Notes: generated from the sequence alone by a model not told the origin. A stretch of DNA of 64,000 bases from Mactra quadrangularis (GCA_025267735.1 CM046306.1:30769919-30833918); one strand, 5' to 3'. Numbered from the stretch's first letter, positions 1 to 11,450 are shown. Numbers and translations are program-made.

Positions 1-14
1 ACACGCTAATAATT

Positions 15-90
15 AATAACAATTATCAGCTTATCCGCAAACATAAAAGAAAGTGTTATCTTCCGCAATCAATGTTCACCAAAGTTTGTC
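15..90 (+). repeat. Direct repeat shared with the far end of the window (copy 1)
   Basis: The stretch around AATTATCAGCTTATCCGCAA, followed by a conserved 'acataaaagaaagt' core, recurs in the same orientation at about 63926-64000. Roughly 70 bases align with about ten to twelve mismatches. No coding potential or terminal motif is visible. It is probably one member of a dispersed repeat family, and the window edge cuts the second copy. Confidence 0.6.
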
Positions 91-182
91 ACGTATTTGT
101 TAATTGCAACCATTTGATAACGTAATCAATTTTATCGAGCCGTCATAAATGTAGCACTATTGATTTTTTAGAAGACGCCTTA

Positions 183-789
183 TGCTAAGTTTACATCTGG
201 CCACGAATAATACGATGTCCCCGAGTACGAAGTTGAATTGGGGTGATCGTGGGGGAGCGTTACAGAACGTGGTTGAATCGGGGACATCGTGGGCATCGGG
301 ACATATTTTAAATCAAACTTACATTTCACCACGATTGCCCACAAAGCTTAACAGAATGTAACAGAATGTGGAGTACAATCGCAACAGATCGGGACCAGTG
401 TGGAAACATTTTTTCATCCCACATCGCTGAGAAAGAATTATGTCTTGTTTAAATATCAAATCGTGACGTAAAACGTGGTCATTTGTCTTAAATCGTAGGG
501 CAAATTGCAAGAGATCGCAACAAAGCGGCTTTATCGTGAGAGATCTTAACAGGACGTAACGGAATGTGGTGGAGCGTGGAAGCCAATCGTGTTGATCACA
601 ACAAAGCGTAACAGAATGTGATGCAAATCATGGGCTCGATCATAGCAAAGCGCAGTAGAGGGCAACAAAACGTGCTGATTTCGTAAGGAAGCGTAACAGA
701 ACGTGGAGTATACCATTTAATCGTAGAGCTCCCCGATTTTTTTAGCCTCTGGCTAATCGGGGAGATCGTGGCCAGATGTAAACCTAGCA
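183..789. mobile_element. 607-bp MITE, PIF/Harbinger-like
   Basis: The ends form inverted repeats: TGCTAAGTTTACATCTGGCC at 183 matches the reverse complement of the right end (766-789) at 23 of 24 positions. TTA lies immediately outside each end (180-182 and 790-792), as expected for the 3-bp TWA target duplication of PIF/Harbinger elements. There is no transposase frame. The interior consists of degenerate short repeats on the themes 'aacagaatgtgg' and 'gatcgtggg', and it is richer in CpG than the flanks. The superfamily call rests on the TSD alone and is an inference. Confidence 0.7.
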
Positions 790-840
790 TTACACATAAG
801 TCATATTGTCTATGATTGTTACAAGCGTGAATAAAAATTT

Positions 841-1392
841 AAAGCGTATGGCGGACTTGCGGCTGGATTTTTAGCGTCCAAAAAATAAATTGCTTGAACT
901 GTAACTGCAATTTTTATGTTCAATTATTGAAATTGCTACCAGACATTCAGTCTTGTGATCCACATCTTTTAACGAACCGTCGGCATTTAGGACGGACTCT
1001 GTCTTTGGCCCGGTAGGTAGATTCGAAGACTGTGGTACCCGTTTATTTAGCAAAATAGATGTAACAAAACGAATGGCAGAGAATATACGAAAAGTTGTCA
1101 AATTCGCGATATAGCCATATTTTCGGCGAGTGCGGCCGACGGACCCAATAGACGATTGATATTGCGCCATTTGCGTTCATAAGGGGCCAATGGCGCGCTC
1201 TAGATTGATCACTGAGTAAAGATTGCAATTGCATGTTAAATGCTTTAGATACAAATGTATATAGTAAATTTCGTTTTAACTGATTTCTTGTAAACTAAAA
1301 GGCCCTCTGAATCGCAATTTTTTAGGACGCGATTTGATACACCCGTATCGGACAGTCGCGAATACAATCTTACGATGCATCGGTGAATCGTT
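841..1392. other. CpG-richer stretch with a 99-codon minus-strand open frame, no recognised gene
   Basis: This segment has more CG dinucleotides than its surroundings. On the minus strand it holds an open frame (871-1170) beginning MAQYQSSIGSVGRTRRKYGY. I recognise no domain, signal peptide or repeat, and no clear splice donor follows. It could be the edge of a promoter or first exon, or unannotated repeat sequence. Coding status is doubtful. Confidence 0.2.
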
Positions 1393-1402
1393 ACAGCCCT
1401 AG

Positions 1403-1507
1403 AGGGTGACAGTACAGATTATCCACCCGAGGAAAATAATATCGACTGAGGCGCTAGCCGAGGTTGATATTAATTTTCAAGGGTTGATAATCTGTACTGT
1501 CACCCTT
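1403..1507. repeat. ~105-bp near-perfect hairpin (foldback MITE-like)
   Basis: The left arm starts AGGGTGACAGTACAGATTAT at 1403. The right arm ends with its reverse complement at about 1506. The arms stay complementary with few mismatches through to the palindromic centre GCTAGC (1453-1458). There is almost no loop, so nearly the whole element can form one stem. No clear target duplication was found. Confidence 0.75.
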
Positions 1508-1598
1508 GTGCCATGTGTTATTTGTTTTATTATACCGAACAAAACTGTAACATGTAAATATTTATTGAACAACAAATAACAACACGGTAAACAATCAG

Positions 1599-1992
1599 TA
1601 TAGTCCAACAGAATTAACCTGAGCTTGACCTTTATGCAAGAATATATTAAACTCAATATTTGCAGTCTATTTTTTTTCTTCGTTTGTAAATCGCGCTTTA
1701 TTGGAAGCTTTCGGCAAAATACACGCACTGACAATCTTGTTTTCATAAGAATAAATATTTGAAACTGTGCCACAATATTGCTGACTTACTTGTTTCCCCC
1801 AAAACTAATGTGTCCAAAATTAGAAGTACAATAACATGCCACTTTTAATAAATTGATTTATAGTCACATCGGTTGTTATGAACACGTGTATAATCGTATA
1901 TACACATACGGAAACTCACGATTTAATGTAAGTGAAGTGTGTAATTATTATAATTAGGTAGTTCAAGCTCAGGTTAATTCTGTTGGACTATA
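1599..1992. mobile_element. 394-bp MITE with ~30-bp terminal inverted repeats (copy 1)
   Basis: TATAGTCCAACAGAATTAAC opens the element at 1599. Its reverse complement closes it at 1992, and the match continues inward through 'ctgagcttga'. TA at both ends is consistent with a Tc1/mariner-type target site. A diverged second copy lies at about 45644-45988, sharing 'cctgagcttgacctttatgc' and several internal blocks. There is no transposase; short open frames inside are chance. Confidence 0.75.
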
Positions 1993-2032
1993 CAATAAAA
2001 GAAACTGAATTATATCACTAATTAATATACCT

Positions 2033-2107
2033 TGCCGCGGCCGGGATTCGAACCCGTGATCTCCGGATTTGAAGTCAGACATGCTAACCTCTACGCCATG
2101 GTGCAGC
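2033..2107 (-). pseudogene. tRNA-derived sequence (tRNA pseudogene or SINE head)
   Basis: On the minus strand an A-box-like segment 'ggcgtagaggttagcatg' precedes an intact B box, GGGTTCGAATCCC, with a T-arm that pairs (CGGG/CCCG). The anticodon-like loop CTTCAAA would give anticodon TCA, which reads UGA. The 5' acceptor strand does not pair with the 3' strand, so this is not a functional tRNA gene. The nearby plus-strand relative at 2523-2572 suggests a tRNA-derived SINE family. Confidence 0.65.
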
Positions 2108-2522
2108 TATTTACGGCTACTAATTGTTAATAAGTGGTCTCCCTTAGATAGCGGGTCATATTACCATGTGTTCAAACAAAATATCACCCACTCCAATATA
2201 GGGCTTTAGCATAGGGAAATTCCAGTGAGGTATAATAGTAAAAGAATGTACACTCTGTTTATGATTTACATGGTATTTTTTGCTTTGAAACCTTGATCAA
2301 TTACTGAGTTTAACTTGTAGAAATTGTTGCTAAGGAATCGTGAGCTTGTAATTAGCCATTGAACCACATTGGTTTGAATCTCAATCAAAACTGATCTTTA
2401 TTATTTCCATGAGCAAGAAATATTTTTATAACTTAATATTTTGGGACAAAAGAGTAATTTGCATACTGATGATATATCTACATTTGTACATGTAGGGCTG
2501 AAATGATTCTATTCGAGTTGCC

Positions 2523-2572
2523 ATGGCCGTGGCATAGTGGTTAGCATGTCTGACTTTGAATCCTGAGATCAA
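2523..2572 (+). pseudogene. 5' half of a tRNA-derived sequence, same family
   Basis: 'gccgtggcatagtggttagc' followed by 'atgtctgactttgaatcctgagatc' matches the A-box and anticodon arm of the minus-strand copy at 2033-2107. The B box is missing and AT-rich sequence follows, so it is a truncated fragment. Confidence 0.55.
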
Positions 2573-2579
2573 AATTAAA

Positions 2580-4140
2580 AACTTAACTATTTGTACATAT
2601 TTATAATATTGTTATATTTCTATCTTTTGTAGAATGTTAACCAATTGAAGTTGTCACTGTCTCATATATAGGTGAAGAAGACAATGTAAGTGAATGAAGC
2701 TGATGTGATGAAGAGTTGAAAGATAAAGAGAAGATGATAGCTAAGTTTTTTTTATATTATTTCATTTGCTGTAAATTTTGAAGGCAGCCCTTGAAAGTTT
2801 GTGACATATAGCCCAAGGGAAATAGATATTCCACCTGTCCGAATATATCTTGCAACATAAACTTAAGTACTCAATTGGCCGTTTCAAATAATATCTAACT
2901 AACAGAATTATAGTACGTTACATTCGGCAAATTTGTTGTAAAAGTTTTTACATTTGTTTTGAATTAGTGGACATTTGATTAAGCACTTTCAAATTTAGAC
3001 TAACCATAATTTTTATAGTAAGATATTATGTGAAAAGAGCCACTGTTATCATTCTTGTACTTTTTCAAGGTAAGAAAAGTAGTGGAAATTTAAATTACTG
3101 TCATTTCTCATTATTTCAACTTTTATGATTTAAGATTTAAGTTCCTGTAAATAATCTTGACTGATTTGGTAGTCTTTAACTTACATAACATTTATATCTC
3201 TTTTGTAACATGCACCCAGCTTCACGTCTAAATTTGTATTATCTCTTGGTATATTTTGGAACTCATTGACAAAATTGAATCTAGATTTTTATCATCATCT
3301 TTACTGTATTTTTTTGTTGGTCCCATCTTAGTTGAGATAGTGAGAAATGACAGTAATTATTTCTGCTGCACCCAATAATGTCCCAAACCAAAGACACTAA
3401 ATGGTCCAATTTATGTAAAAAGGTATCTTAGGGATTTTCGTTAGAAATCGGGATTTTTATTGTTTAAATTAGTTTTTTTTATTGTAATTTTGATTCTGAA
3501 CAGTTTTTGGTGATTGTCCGGAATTTGCATCAAGGTACCTTTTCATTTGAAATGGCTCATAAAGTGTCATTAGTTTGGGTCCATCCTGGAAACCTCTTCA
3601 GCTAATTATTATCTCGGCAAGAACATTTTTCTAGAATTCTTAACCTTATATTTTCACTTATTTTTAAAATAAAATTTGTGTGTTTATGATTATGCTTTCA
3701 AAATTTTAAGGGTAGAGATATTGATTCAAGGGAGATAATTCAGTATGTAATTATACTGTATAGAATAATTACATACTTAATTACCTCCCTTTGATCTTTT
3801 GCAATTCATTTTCTCATTAAAAATTTAAATTGTTTTCTCATTTCATGCAATTTATTTGGCTGAATCAAAGATTTCTGTTTAATTTTTGTGATTTTACAAT
3901 TCCAAATTCTAAATTATTATTAATTATTTGGTTTTATATTTTGTATAAACTGTTCTATATTTTTTCAATAATAACTTTTATTAATTTTCATTATTTAATG
4001 TAATTTAGCCTGAATACTACAAGATGTATGACAGATTTTACAATAATAAGGCATATCATAATGTAAACCTGTTTATTGTATGTTGTCTTGCATCTTTTTA
4101 GTTGTAATCTTTTTCTAGAATAATGTTCTTGTTGAGATGT
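2580..4140. other. AT-rich intergenic or intronic DNA
   Basis: No coding frame, RNA gene or transposon end could be supported here. The only structured element is a hairpin at 3729-3793 (listed separately). Confidence 0.5.
3729..3793. repeat. Hairpin of the 'aagggagataa' type
   Basis: 'aagggagataattcagtatg' on the left pairs with 'catacttaattacctccctt' on the right, around a short AT loop. A similar hairpin sits at 57241-57294. The motif 'aagggagataa' recurs widely in bivalve intergenic sequence (general knowledge). Confidence 0.55.
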
Positions 4141-4149
4141 CAAAATAGA

Positions 4150-4680
4150 TTATACATGATAATGAGCAAGTCTGAACTTCCTAAGCCTTTGATTGCCGGA
4201 TAGATTATGAGGATGCAAGGTTTGTGGAACCTGGATGTACTGGCAGTTGGGCTGGAGCCCAAACCCTGCAGTACCGTTGATGTCACTGGGTTGCTGGGTG
4301 GAGTGTCGTCTGATCAGAGGGTCCCATATGTGGTTTTCATGTATCTTGTGTGCTGGCAAATCCTTGAGATCTAAACAGTGTTGGTGGGATTTGGTTCCCA
4401 ACTTCTTTGGAGGGTGATTATTTAGGGTGGGAGGGTTGTACTGTGTGGGAAGGGGGATGTTATGAGGGGGCGGGGCACAAGTAAGGTTTTTCGAAATTTT
4501 CTGAGACCGGTTGGTGGTGTTTCCATGATATATACTATCAGAAATGTGTAATGTTGTACAGTGTTCATCAAGTATAGTTGGTCTGTATTGAACTGGCATT
4601 CCTTTTTTGATCCATTCATTCATTGGATTTCTGTTCAAAATTGTTACAAGTGTGTTTATCTTGTTTGTTTTGCACAACTG
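4150..4680 (-). repeat. Interspersed repeat, minus-strand copy (partner at 20860-21310)
   Basis: The reverse complement of this segment aligns with 20860-21310. Both read 'cactgtacaacatt', 'tatcatggaaacac', 'tttcgaaaaacctta' and a conserved block around 'agatacatga'/'aggtacatga'. A 175-codon minus-strand frame is open here, and the partner shares a short in-frame HCTTL-x-IS-x-SI motif before the frames diverge by indels. A decayed coding origin is possible, but no known protein family is recognised. The element ends are not defined. Confidence 0.6.
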
Positions 4681-5822
4681 TCAAAACATGAATAACTTTG
4701 AAGTTCAATATTTAGAACTACTTATACTTCTAAATTTGCCTTTAGTGCCAGTTTAATGCTATCTACCTATTGTGACTGTATGAGAGATGAGGGTTTGGGG
4801 TCTAATCATGGTATGACACACAGGAGGCTAGCACAGTTCAAATCCACCTAATAAACTATAATGTATAATTTTTTAGGTGGATTGAGACATGTCTGCCACC
4901 TGGGGTATAAGTGGTATCACATAATAATTAGAATTTGTGTGCAACACACTCCATTTTATCTTCTGAATAATTTTTCATGTACAAGGAATTTATAAGATTC
5001 TTTACATAGATATCTTATGAGCTTCAGATACTTGTAAAAATTTTCGCCACGATGTTTTATGATAAGCTAAAGCATTGTCTTTATGCTTTTACTTTTTTTC
5101 TTAAAGTGTTAATACATTTTTTGTTAAGAGTCAAAGTTAGATACATGTAGTTTTGAATCATCCCTCATACAGTCTATCTACGAGGGGCGTTTAAAGTCAA
5201 GGCATTAAACCTCTATGGGGAAAATCATGTTCATAGAAACTTATTGTTCCAAGACAAAACATTTAAAAAGCCAAGATCTTTGGTTTCTATGGCAGCTTTG
5301 ACCATAGGTCTTTATCAGGCAGAGTACAATGGTTTGGATAGGAGAGTATCTCTAAGTCCTATTGCCATATGGACATTGCCACAGTTCCTATTCATAAACA
5401 CAGTATATATTGTATCTAGTGTTTTTGATTTGTAACTGTACTGGTTGTCTATGTTAACTGATTGGTTTAATTATTGCGTGTGTAGGATACAATGAGACAT
5501 TGTGGACATAGAATATTGTATACATTTGTCTCAAGTATCCTGTACATGCTATGGTTATATTACAGCTAAGTTGTTAAGGATAATTTTGACTCAATTTTGA
5601 ACGATATTTTATGTCCACTATGTCTCATGTTATCCTAAATGAGCTATACTTTTCTTTTGGAATGCTGGAAATGTAAATAAAAGAGTGCAGTCACATCTCA
5701 TTGTGATTATACTTAAATTGATAATATATTGATGTGAAATGTAGATTGTCCCGTCCAGATACATGAAATCTTGTAATACATGTAAAGTAAGATTATTAAT
5801 ATTTTCTATCATTTAGGAGATC
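4681..5822. other. AT-rich stretch without supported genes
   Basis: No supported feature. 'acgaggggcgtttaaagtca' at 5181 superficially resembles one end of a mariner element, but no matching inverted end was found. Confidence 0.4.
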
Positions 5823-5824
5823 TA

Positions 5825-6144
5825 CAGTGCCCGACAAAAGTTTTGAGACATTTTCATTATGTAGGGGTACTACTAGCTTTTCAAAAAATTGTTATTTTGA
5901 AAGGCATTTAGAGCAATTTGATATGGTTCCTTTGATACTTTGCAACTTCTACAGTAGCTTCCAACCATGGTATTGAAGAGAATTGTATTGATCATATCTT
6001 GGAGGCTTTGGGCTATCAGACGTTGAATCTTATAACAGCATGATGCATTCATGAACTTTGTTCCAATTTCATTTTTTAATCAAGGAACAGGAAATTTGAG
6101 AATTTTAGTAGTTTTCTTTGTTTCTAAACATTTGGTTGGCACTG
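5825..6144. mobile_element. 320-bp Tc1-like MITE
   Basis: The left end reads TA-CAGTGCCCGACAAAAGTTTTG. The right end is its diverged inverse, ending GGTTGGCACTG-TA. About 20 of 26 terminal positions pair, and TA flanks both sides, matching the Tc1/mariner pattern. There is no transposase frame inside. Confidence 0.65.
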
Positions 6145-6487
6145 TATATTTATTTACGTATAGACCGACAAAATTAATATTATAGTGTATGAAATACTTA
6201 TTTGAAGGTGAAACACTGTCACCACTATATTTGCTAAAACTTGTTGAATACTTGTTTTCTATAATAAATTGATTATCTTCCTGTCAGGGGGTCCTATTGA
6301 TAATGTAAAGAATTGGACCATACCATTGTCTGCTGGCATGGTTTTCATGCTTCTTCATCAATGCAAACCCAGTTTTGTTGTGCACGAGTTGAAATGTTGA
6401 AAAATAAAAATTTGCCACGATAGGGAAATCAGGGTTATTATAAGTTTCATTAAGTATAGTATAGATAACATCAGTATATCAATGAAC

Positions 6488-6603
6488 AGGGTCCAGTCAA
6501 TTTGAACTGTATTCATAGGGTCAGGTCAAATTGAACTGTATGCATAGGGTCAGGTCAAATTGAACTGTATGCATAGGGTCAGGTCAAATTGAACTGTATG
6601 CAT
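6488..6603 (+). repeat. 29-bp tandem repeat, four copies
   Basis: The unit 'atagggtcaggtcaaattga' plus 'actgtatgc' repeats almost perfectly. The first copy is slightly diverged (gtccagtcaatttgaac). Confidence 0.9.
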
Positions 6604-6896
6604 CCTATCTGGTCTTTTTGACTTTATTATAGGAAATATGAAACCATTACTTAGAGGATAAAGTGCATAACTTTATAAAATGTATTGATTAATTGAAAGA
6701 TGTTCAAAATTCATTTAGTCTGTAATGACATCATCAAATTCTAACACCAAGTAAGAACATTTTCTTACCTAATTTATGGTTAATAGCAATCCCAATTGTT
6801 ATAGTCTGGAGTCAACTTCCTACAGAAGTACTTCGTACATCATTGCTATAGTACAACTTAAATAAAATTTTGTAGTCATTCACCTGGTAATTTTAA

Positions 6897-6995
6897 GAGA
6901 TCTGCGCCCTGTAAGGTCCCGGGCATGAGGAATAGGGCCACTGTCTCCCCCTTGCATGTCGTAAGAGGCGACTAAATGGGGGTTGTAGCAATGTC
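6897..6995 (+). repeat. GC-richer dispersed repeat, copy 1
   Basis: 'ggtcccgggcatgaggaata' through 'ctgtctcccccttgcatgtc' and 'actaaatgggggttg' recur at about 7894-7980 and 9363-9451, where the family forms the start of a longer duplicated segment. It is much richer in GC than its neighbours and has no conserved frame. Confidence 0.75.
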
Positions 6996-7764
6996 ATATA
7001 CAGCTAGCTAATTTAGAATTTCACCTCACTAAGTGATATGGGGTGTTTAGATTGAGTATAACATCTTAAAAATGAATGGACAATGGAAAGTAGACCATGT
7101 ATCATTATTATTTTGTAATAACAGTTTATTTTCAATATTTTGCTGTATATATAACATCATAGCAGTTAACAGTCAATGCAAGATAGATAACTCTTATCAA
7201 TTTACACCAGTTAATATCTGAATTATCTCCCTTTATGTTCTTATGCGAATCAAAAGATTTGATAAGAGATTTTTAATGCAGTTGTTTCATTCAGAGTCTT
7301 TTTTGGCTTCATATTGTTTAATTAGTTTGAGTTATTTTAGAATTTATTGTCTTGCCATTACAGTATTGAAATAGGCACATGATTTTGTTGACATGATTTT
7401 AGTGTCTGTAAATCATTTACTCTCATTACCATTAATAGGTATGATTTACATATAATGAAATTTAAGCAATTAATTCATGTTCTTAGTTCATAAAGTCTGT
7501 ACCCTTGAATTTGGATTCTAAAATGACTCTTCTGATTAGGTTGTTTATACCATCAGCTATTGAAGGCTTTGAGCTTTTTGATACATTTCCATATTTTATT
7601 AATTAGTTTTGTGGTTCAAATTTTAGGATTTTGAAAGAACTTTACATGTCTGCTGACTATTGTCCATCAGCATGTAAACTAGTGTTTGAAGGTAATCCAG
7701 TTAATACAAGAGAATATGAACTCTAATAGCTAGCTGTACACATGTATATGACTTGCTGCAATTA

Positions 7765-7891
7765 TATGTATTGTGTCTCCTGACACAGTCTGGTCCACAC
7801 GTCTTCTGTTAGGCTAAGCCTATCTCTGTATATGTATTGTGTCTCCTGACACAGTATGGTGCTGTCGTCTTTTGTTAGGCTAAGCCTATCT
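7765..7891 (+). repeat. 66-bp satellite unit, two copies
   Basis: Two copies of a unit with 'gtgtctcctgacacagt' and 'ttaggctaagcctatctctg'. It belongs to the same family as the arrays at 9174-9350 and 11516-12590. They immediately precede the first copy of the large direct duplication. Confidence 0.8.
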
Positions 7892-9120
7892 CTGAGCCCT
7901 GTGTTGTCCCCGGGCTTTAGAATAGGGCATCTGTCTCCCCCTTGCATGTTGTAAAAGCCTAACTAAATGGGGGTTGCATGTTACCAGCATGGTACCATTG
8001 CAAGATGGTTTTCTCCTGTCTTTTGTCTTTTGTTACACATTGTCTTCACAATTCCTGTCAAGGAATTTCTGTCATGTTTGTTTCCATTGGATACAAATAT
8101 GAAAAATCTTGCATACTACAAAAGAACTGACTACTTCAACAATTATTTTAGTAAACTGTATTCTTATACTGGGTGATGTACTGGATTTCTGCTACAACCT
8201 GTATATCATTCAGTAGATTGTAGCAGATTGTACAGTTTCTTAAATGATTGTTATTCTGTCAGTTCTTTAACTGTATGCTTCTTGATTTGTTTCCATAAAC
8301 AAATCAACTGAACAATAGTTTATTGTTTGGGTCACAATATCCTGACATCATCCCTTCTTTCAGCTAGGGAGAATGTCTCTATATCTGAAAACTTTTTTGT
8401 TTTCTCTGATGCACAATGTTGTATCCTGTGTCTGTCTTTCAATCACATGCAATTATAAATGTAAATAATAATAAAAACTATAACAATAATAGTAATAATA
8501 ATAATAAAATAATAAAAAATAATATCAATAACGTCTTCATATTTGCGCTATTTCCTTTGGGTAAAGGAAATATGATCCTAATCTTCTTAGTTAGGGTTAT
8601 CCTAACTATCTGGGAGATTATCTTATGTCTTCTGTTCTGGAAGATTCTCTGTCTTCCAACCTAAGTCATTATACAATAAGACAGTATTTCTTACTATAAA
8701 TGAAAATTACCAGAAAAATTGTATTTTATAACAGTTTGAACATGGATCTTGTGTTTTTTGATTAAATGATATATTTAAATTCATTTTTGATTGCGTATTT
8801 TTGTTCTAGGTATACAAATTTGTCTGCCAGCATCTTTGTATACACAGCTAGTCATTATGGTACAATATTGGAAATGAATTTGAATGTATTATTTTTTCTT
8901 AAAAGGTAGGGTCTTTGCGTGGATCTCTTTTGCTGTAAAATTTCTCAAGTGTACATTCAGATATTCAATGTATTTTCATACATTTGGATTAAATGTGATC
9001 ATGTTTCATTCAGTAATTAATATAGTTAAATTGTCACCTAAGTTACCATCCATGTCATCTTTGGTTTGATTTCTTTAAAATGGACAGTACTTTTTTCAAT
9101 TATAGTAAGAAATACTACCT
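7892..9120 (+). repeat. Large direct duplication, copy 1
   Basis: From 'gagccctgtgttgtccccgg' onward this segment is nearly the same as 9361-10200. After a 435-bp interruption in copy 2 it continues to match 10636-11005 with more divergence. It includes a small (AAT)n patch (8458-8530) and the nested inverted piece 'atttcctttgggtaaaggaaat'. Short open frames inside are not conserved as proteins. Confidence 0.85.
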
Positions 9121-9173
9121 AATTATATTAGCACTCTATTTCCTGTGACAGAAAGCCTAAGTCTCTGTTATGA

Positions 9174-9350
9174 AAGAGTGTGTCTCCTGACATAATCTGA
9201 TGCCAATGTCTTTGCTGGGCCAAGCCTATCTGTTATTTAGAAGGTGTCTCCTGACACAGTCTTGTCCTTAAGTCTTTTGTTAGGCTAGGCCTATCCCTAT
9301 CCCTGTATTTGGAGTATGTCTCCTGACACTATCTTGGGTACTTACAGTAT
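9174..9350 (+). repeat. 66-bp satellite unit, three diverged copies
   Basis: Units built around 'gtctcctgacacagtc' and 'aggctaggcctatcc' sit just upstream of duplication copy 2. The two-copy cluster at 7765 has the same position relative to copy 1. Confidence 0.75.
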
Positions 9351-9360
9351 CCTTTTTGAT

Positions 9361-11005
9361 ACCTGAGCCCCGTGTTGTCCCCGGGCTTTAGAATAGGGCA
9401 TCTGTCTCCCCCTTGCATGTTGTAAAAGCCTAACTAAATGGGGGTTGCATGTTACCAGGATGGTACCATTGCAAGATGGTTTTCTCCTGTCTTTTGTCTT
9501 TTGTTACACATTGTCTTCACAATTCCTGTCAAGGAATTTCTGTCATGTTTGTTTCCATTGGATACAAATATGAAAACAATCATGCATACTGCAAAAGAAC
9601 TGACTACTTTAACAATTATTTTAGTAAACTGTATTCTTATACTGGGTGATGTACAGGGTTTCTGCTACAACCTGTATATCATTCAGTGGATTGTAGCAGA
9701 TTGTACAGTTTCTTAAATGATTGTTATTCTGTCAGTTCTTTAACTGTATGCTTCTTGATTTGTTTCCATAAACAAATCAACTGAACAATAGTTTATTGTT
9801 TGGGTCACAATATCCTGACATCATCCCTTCTTTCAGCTAGGGAGAATGTCTCTATATCTGAAAACTTTTTTGTTTTCTCTGATGCACAATATTGTATCCT
9901 GTGTCTGTCTTTCAATCACATGCACTTATGAAATGAATATAATAATAAAAAAAATAATGATAAAAAAACAATAATAATGATTAACAATAAAAATAATAAC
10001 GTCTTCATATTTGCACTATTTCCTTTGGGTAAAGGAAATATGATCCTAATCTTCTTAGTTAGGGTTATCCTAACTATCTGGGAGATTAGCTCATGTCTTC
10101 TGGTCTGGAAGATTCTCTGTCTTCCAACCTGAGTCATTATACAATAAGACAGTATTTCTTACTATAAATGAAAATTACCAGAAAAATTGTATTTTGTAAC
10201 CATCAAGCGTTTAGTTGTAATTACTGTTTTTCATGTAATACTTCCACTCTATCAATTATTTTTGTGTACACTTAAGTGATTGATGGCAATATATGGCAAA
10301 TGTAAGAGTTGTCTCCCCTTGTTCATATCAATGTCATATAAGAATCTATATTCCTACCATTATAGGTATCATTTAAGTATATACTTTTGTTGCTTAGTAA
10401 CTATGACTCTAGACCATTACACTATATCTTTGAATGGTACTCTAGTGTGTCATTGAAAGGTAGGAGTCTTTAAAGTTGTCTTCAACTACTTGCTACACCT
10501 TTGACACATTAAAGTATCATTTCATACCATTATAGGTATGGTTTAGATTCATAGTTAATTTTGGTAACCTTAGCATGTACTTAGATAATTACATTAACTA
10601 TACCTTTGAATAAAGATTTTTAGATGTTATTGATAAGTATGAACATTGATCTTGCTTTTTTGATTAAATGAAACATTTTAATTTATTTCCGATTGCGTAG
10701 TCATTTATATTACAACATTGGAAATAAATTTTAATGTCATTAATCATTTTATTCTTTGAAGCCTAGATCGCGGGACCTCTTTTGCTGTTAAATGTCAGAA
10801 ATGGCTTAAGTGTACATTCAGATATTTGATATAGTTTTATACATTTGGATAATAATCAAATTTTGTTCATTGATTAATGAAGACAGATTTTTAATGCAAC
10901 AGCCAGATGTCATCTTTGGTTTGATTTCTTAAAGGCCAATTGTTAACTTCTTGTTTAATTTCTTAAAAAAATAGAATTTTTACACTTATAGTAGGAAATA
11001 CTAGT
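9361..11005 (+). repeat. Large direct duplication, copy 2, interrupted at 10201-10635
   Basis: The first 840 bases match copy 1 almost base for base. At 10200 the match stops after 'gtattttgtaac' and resumes at about 10636 with 'tatgaacattgatcttgc'. The 435 bases between are either an insertion here or a deletion from copy 1. They contain two copies of 'taccattataggtat', which also occurs in near form at 7428. Confidence 0.85.
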
Positions 11006-11010
11006 CTTTT

Positions 11011-11450
11011 GTATATTTATAGCCATGATATGGACATATACATTGTACTATCTCTATATGTGCTGTAAACCCTTGTTCAACAACTTTGGCAACAACACCA
11101 TCCATCAAACATCTATGGTATATTTATGGCTATGATATGGATGTATAATATCCCTATTTGTGCTGTATACCCTTGTCTAACTACTTTCATAACTTTCGCC
11201 CTGTGTCAGACAGCTATCGCTCTGTTCAACAAGGGTAAATAGCAGCAACAACACCATCCATGAAACATCTATGGTATATTTATGGCTATGATATGGGTGT
11301 ATGAAATCTCTATTTGTGCTGTATACCCTTGTCTAACTACTTTCGTAACTTTCACCTTGTGTCAAACAGCTATTGCTCTGTTCGACAAGGGTTGATAACA
11401 GCAATAACACCATCCATGAAACATCTATGGTATATTTATTGCCATGATAT
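11011..11450 (+). repeat. 156-bp tandem repeat, about three copies
   Basis: 'atggtatatttatggctatg' recurs at 11115, 11271 and 11427, exactly 156 bp apart. A shorter diverged unit begins at 11011. Units contain 'gtgctgtatacccttgtcta' and 'acaccatccatgaaacatct'. Confidence 0.9.

Noticed and set aside
4150..4677. 175-codon minus-strand open frame as a host gene
   Set aside because: The region is an interspersed repeat. The partner copy at 20.9 kb does not keep the frame, and no domain is recognised.
5181..5205. Mariner-type terminal sequence (acgaggggcgtttaaagtca)
   Set aside because: No inverted partner and no transposase within several kb.
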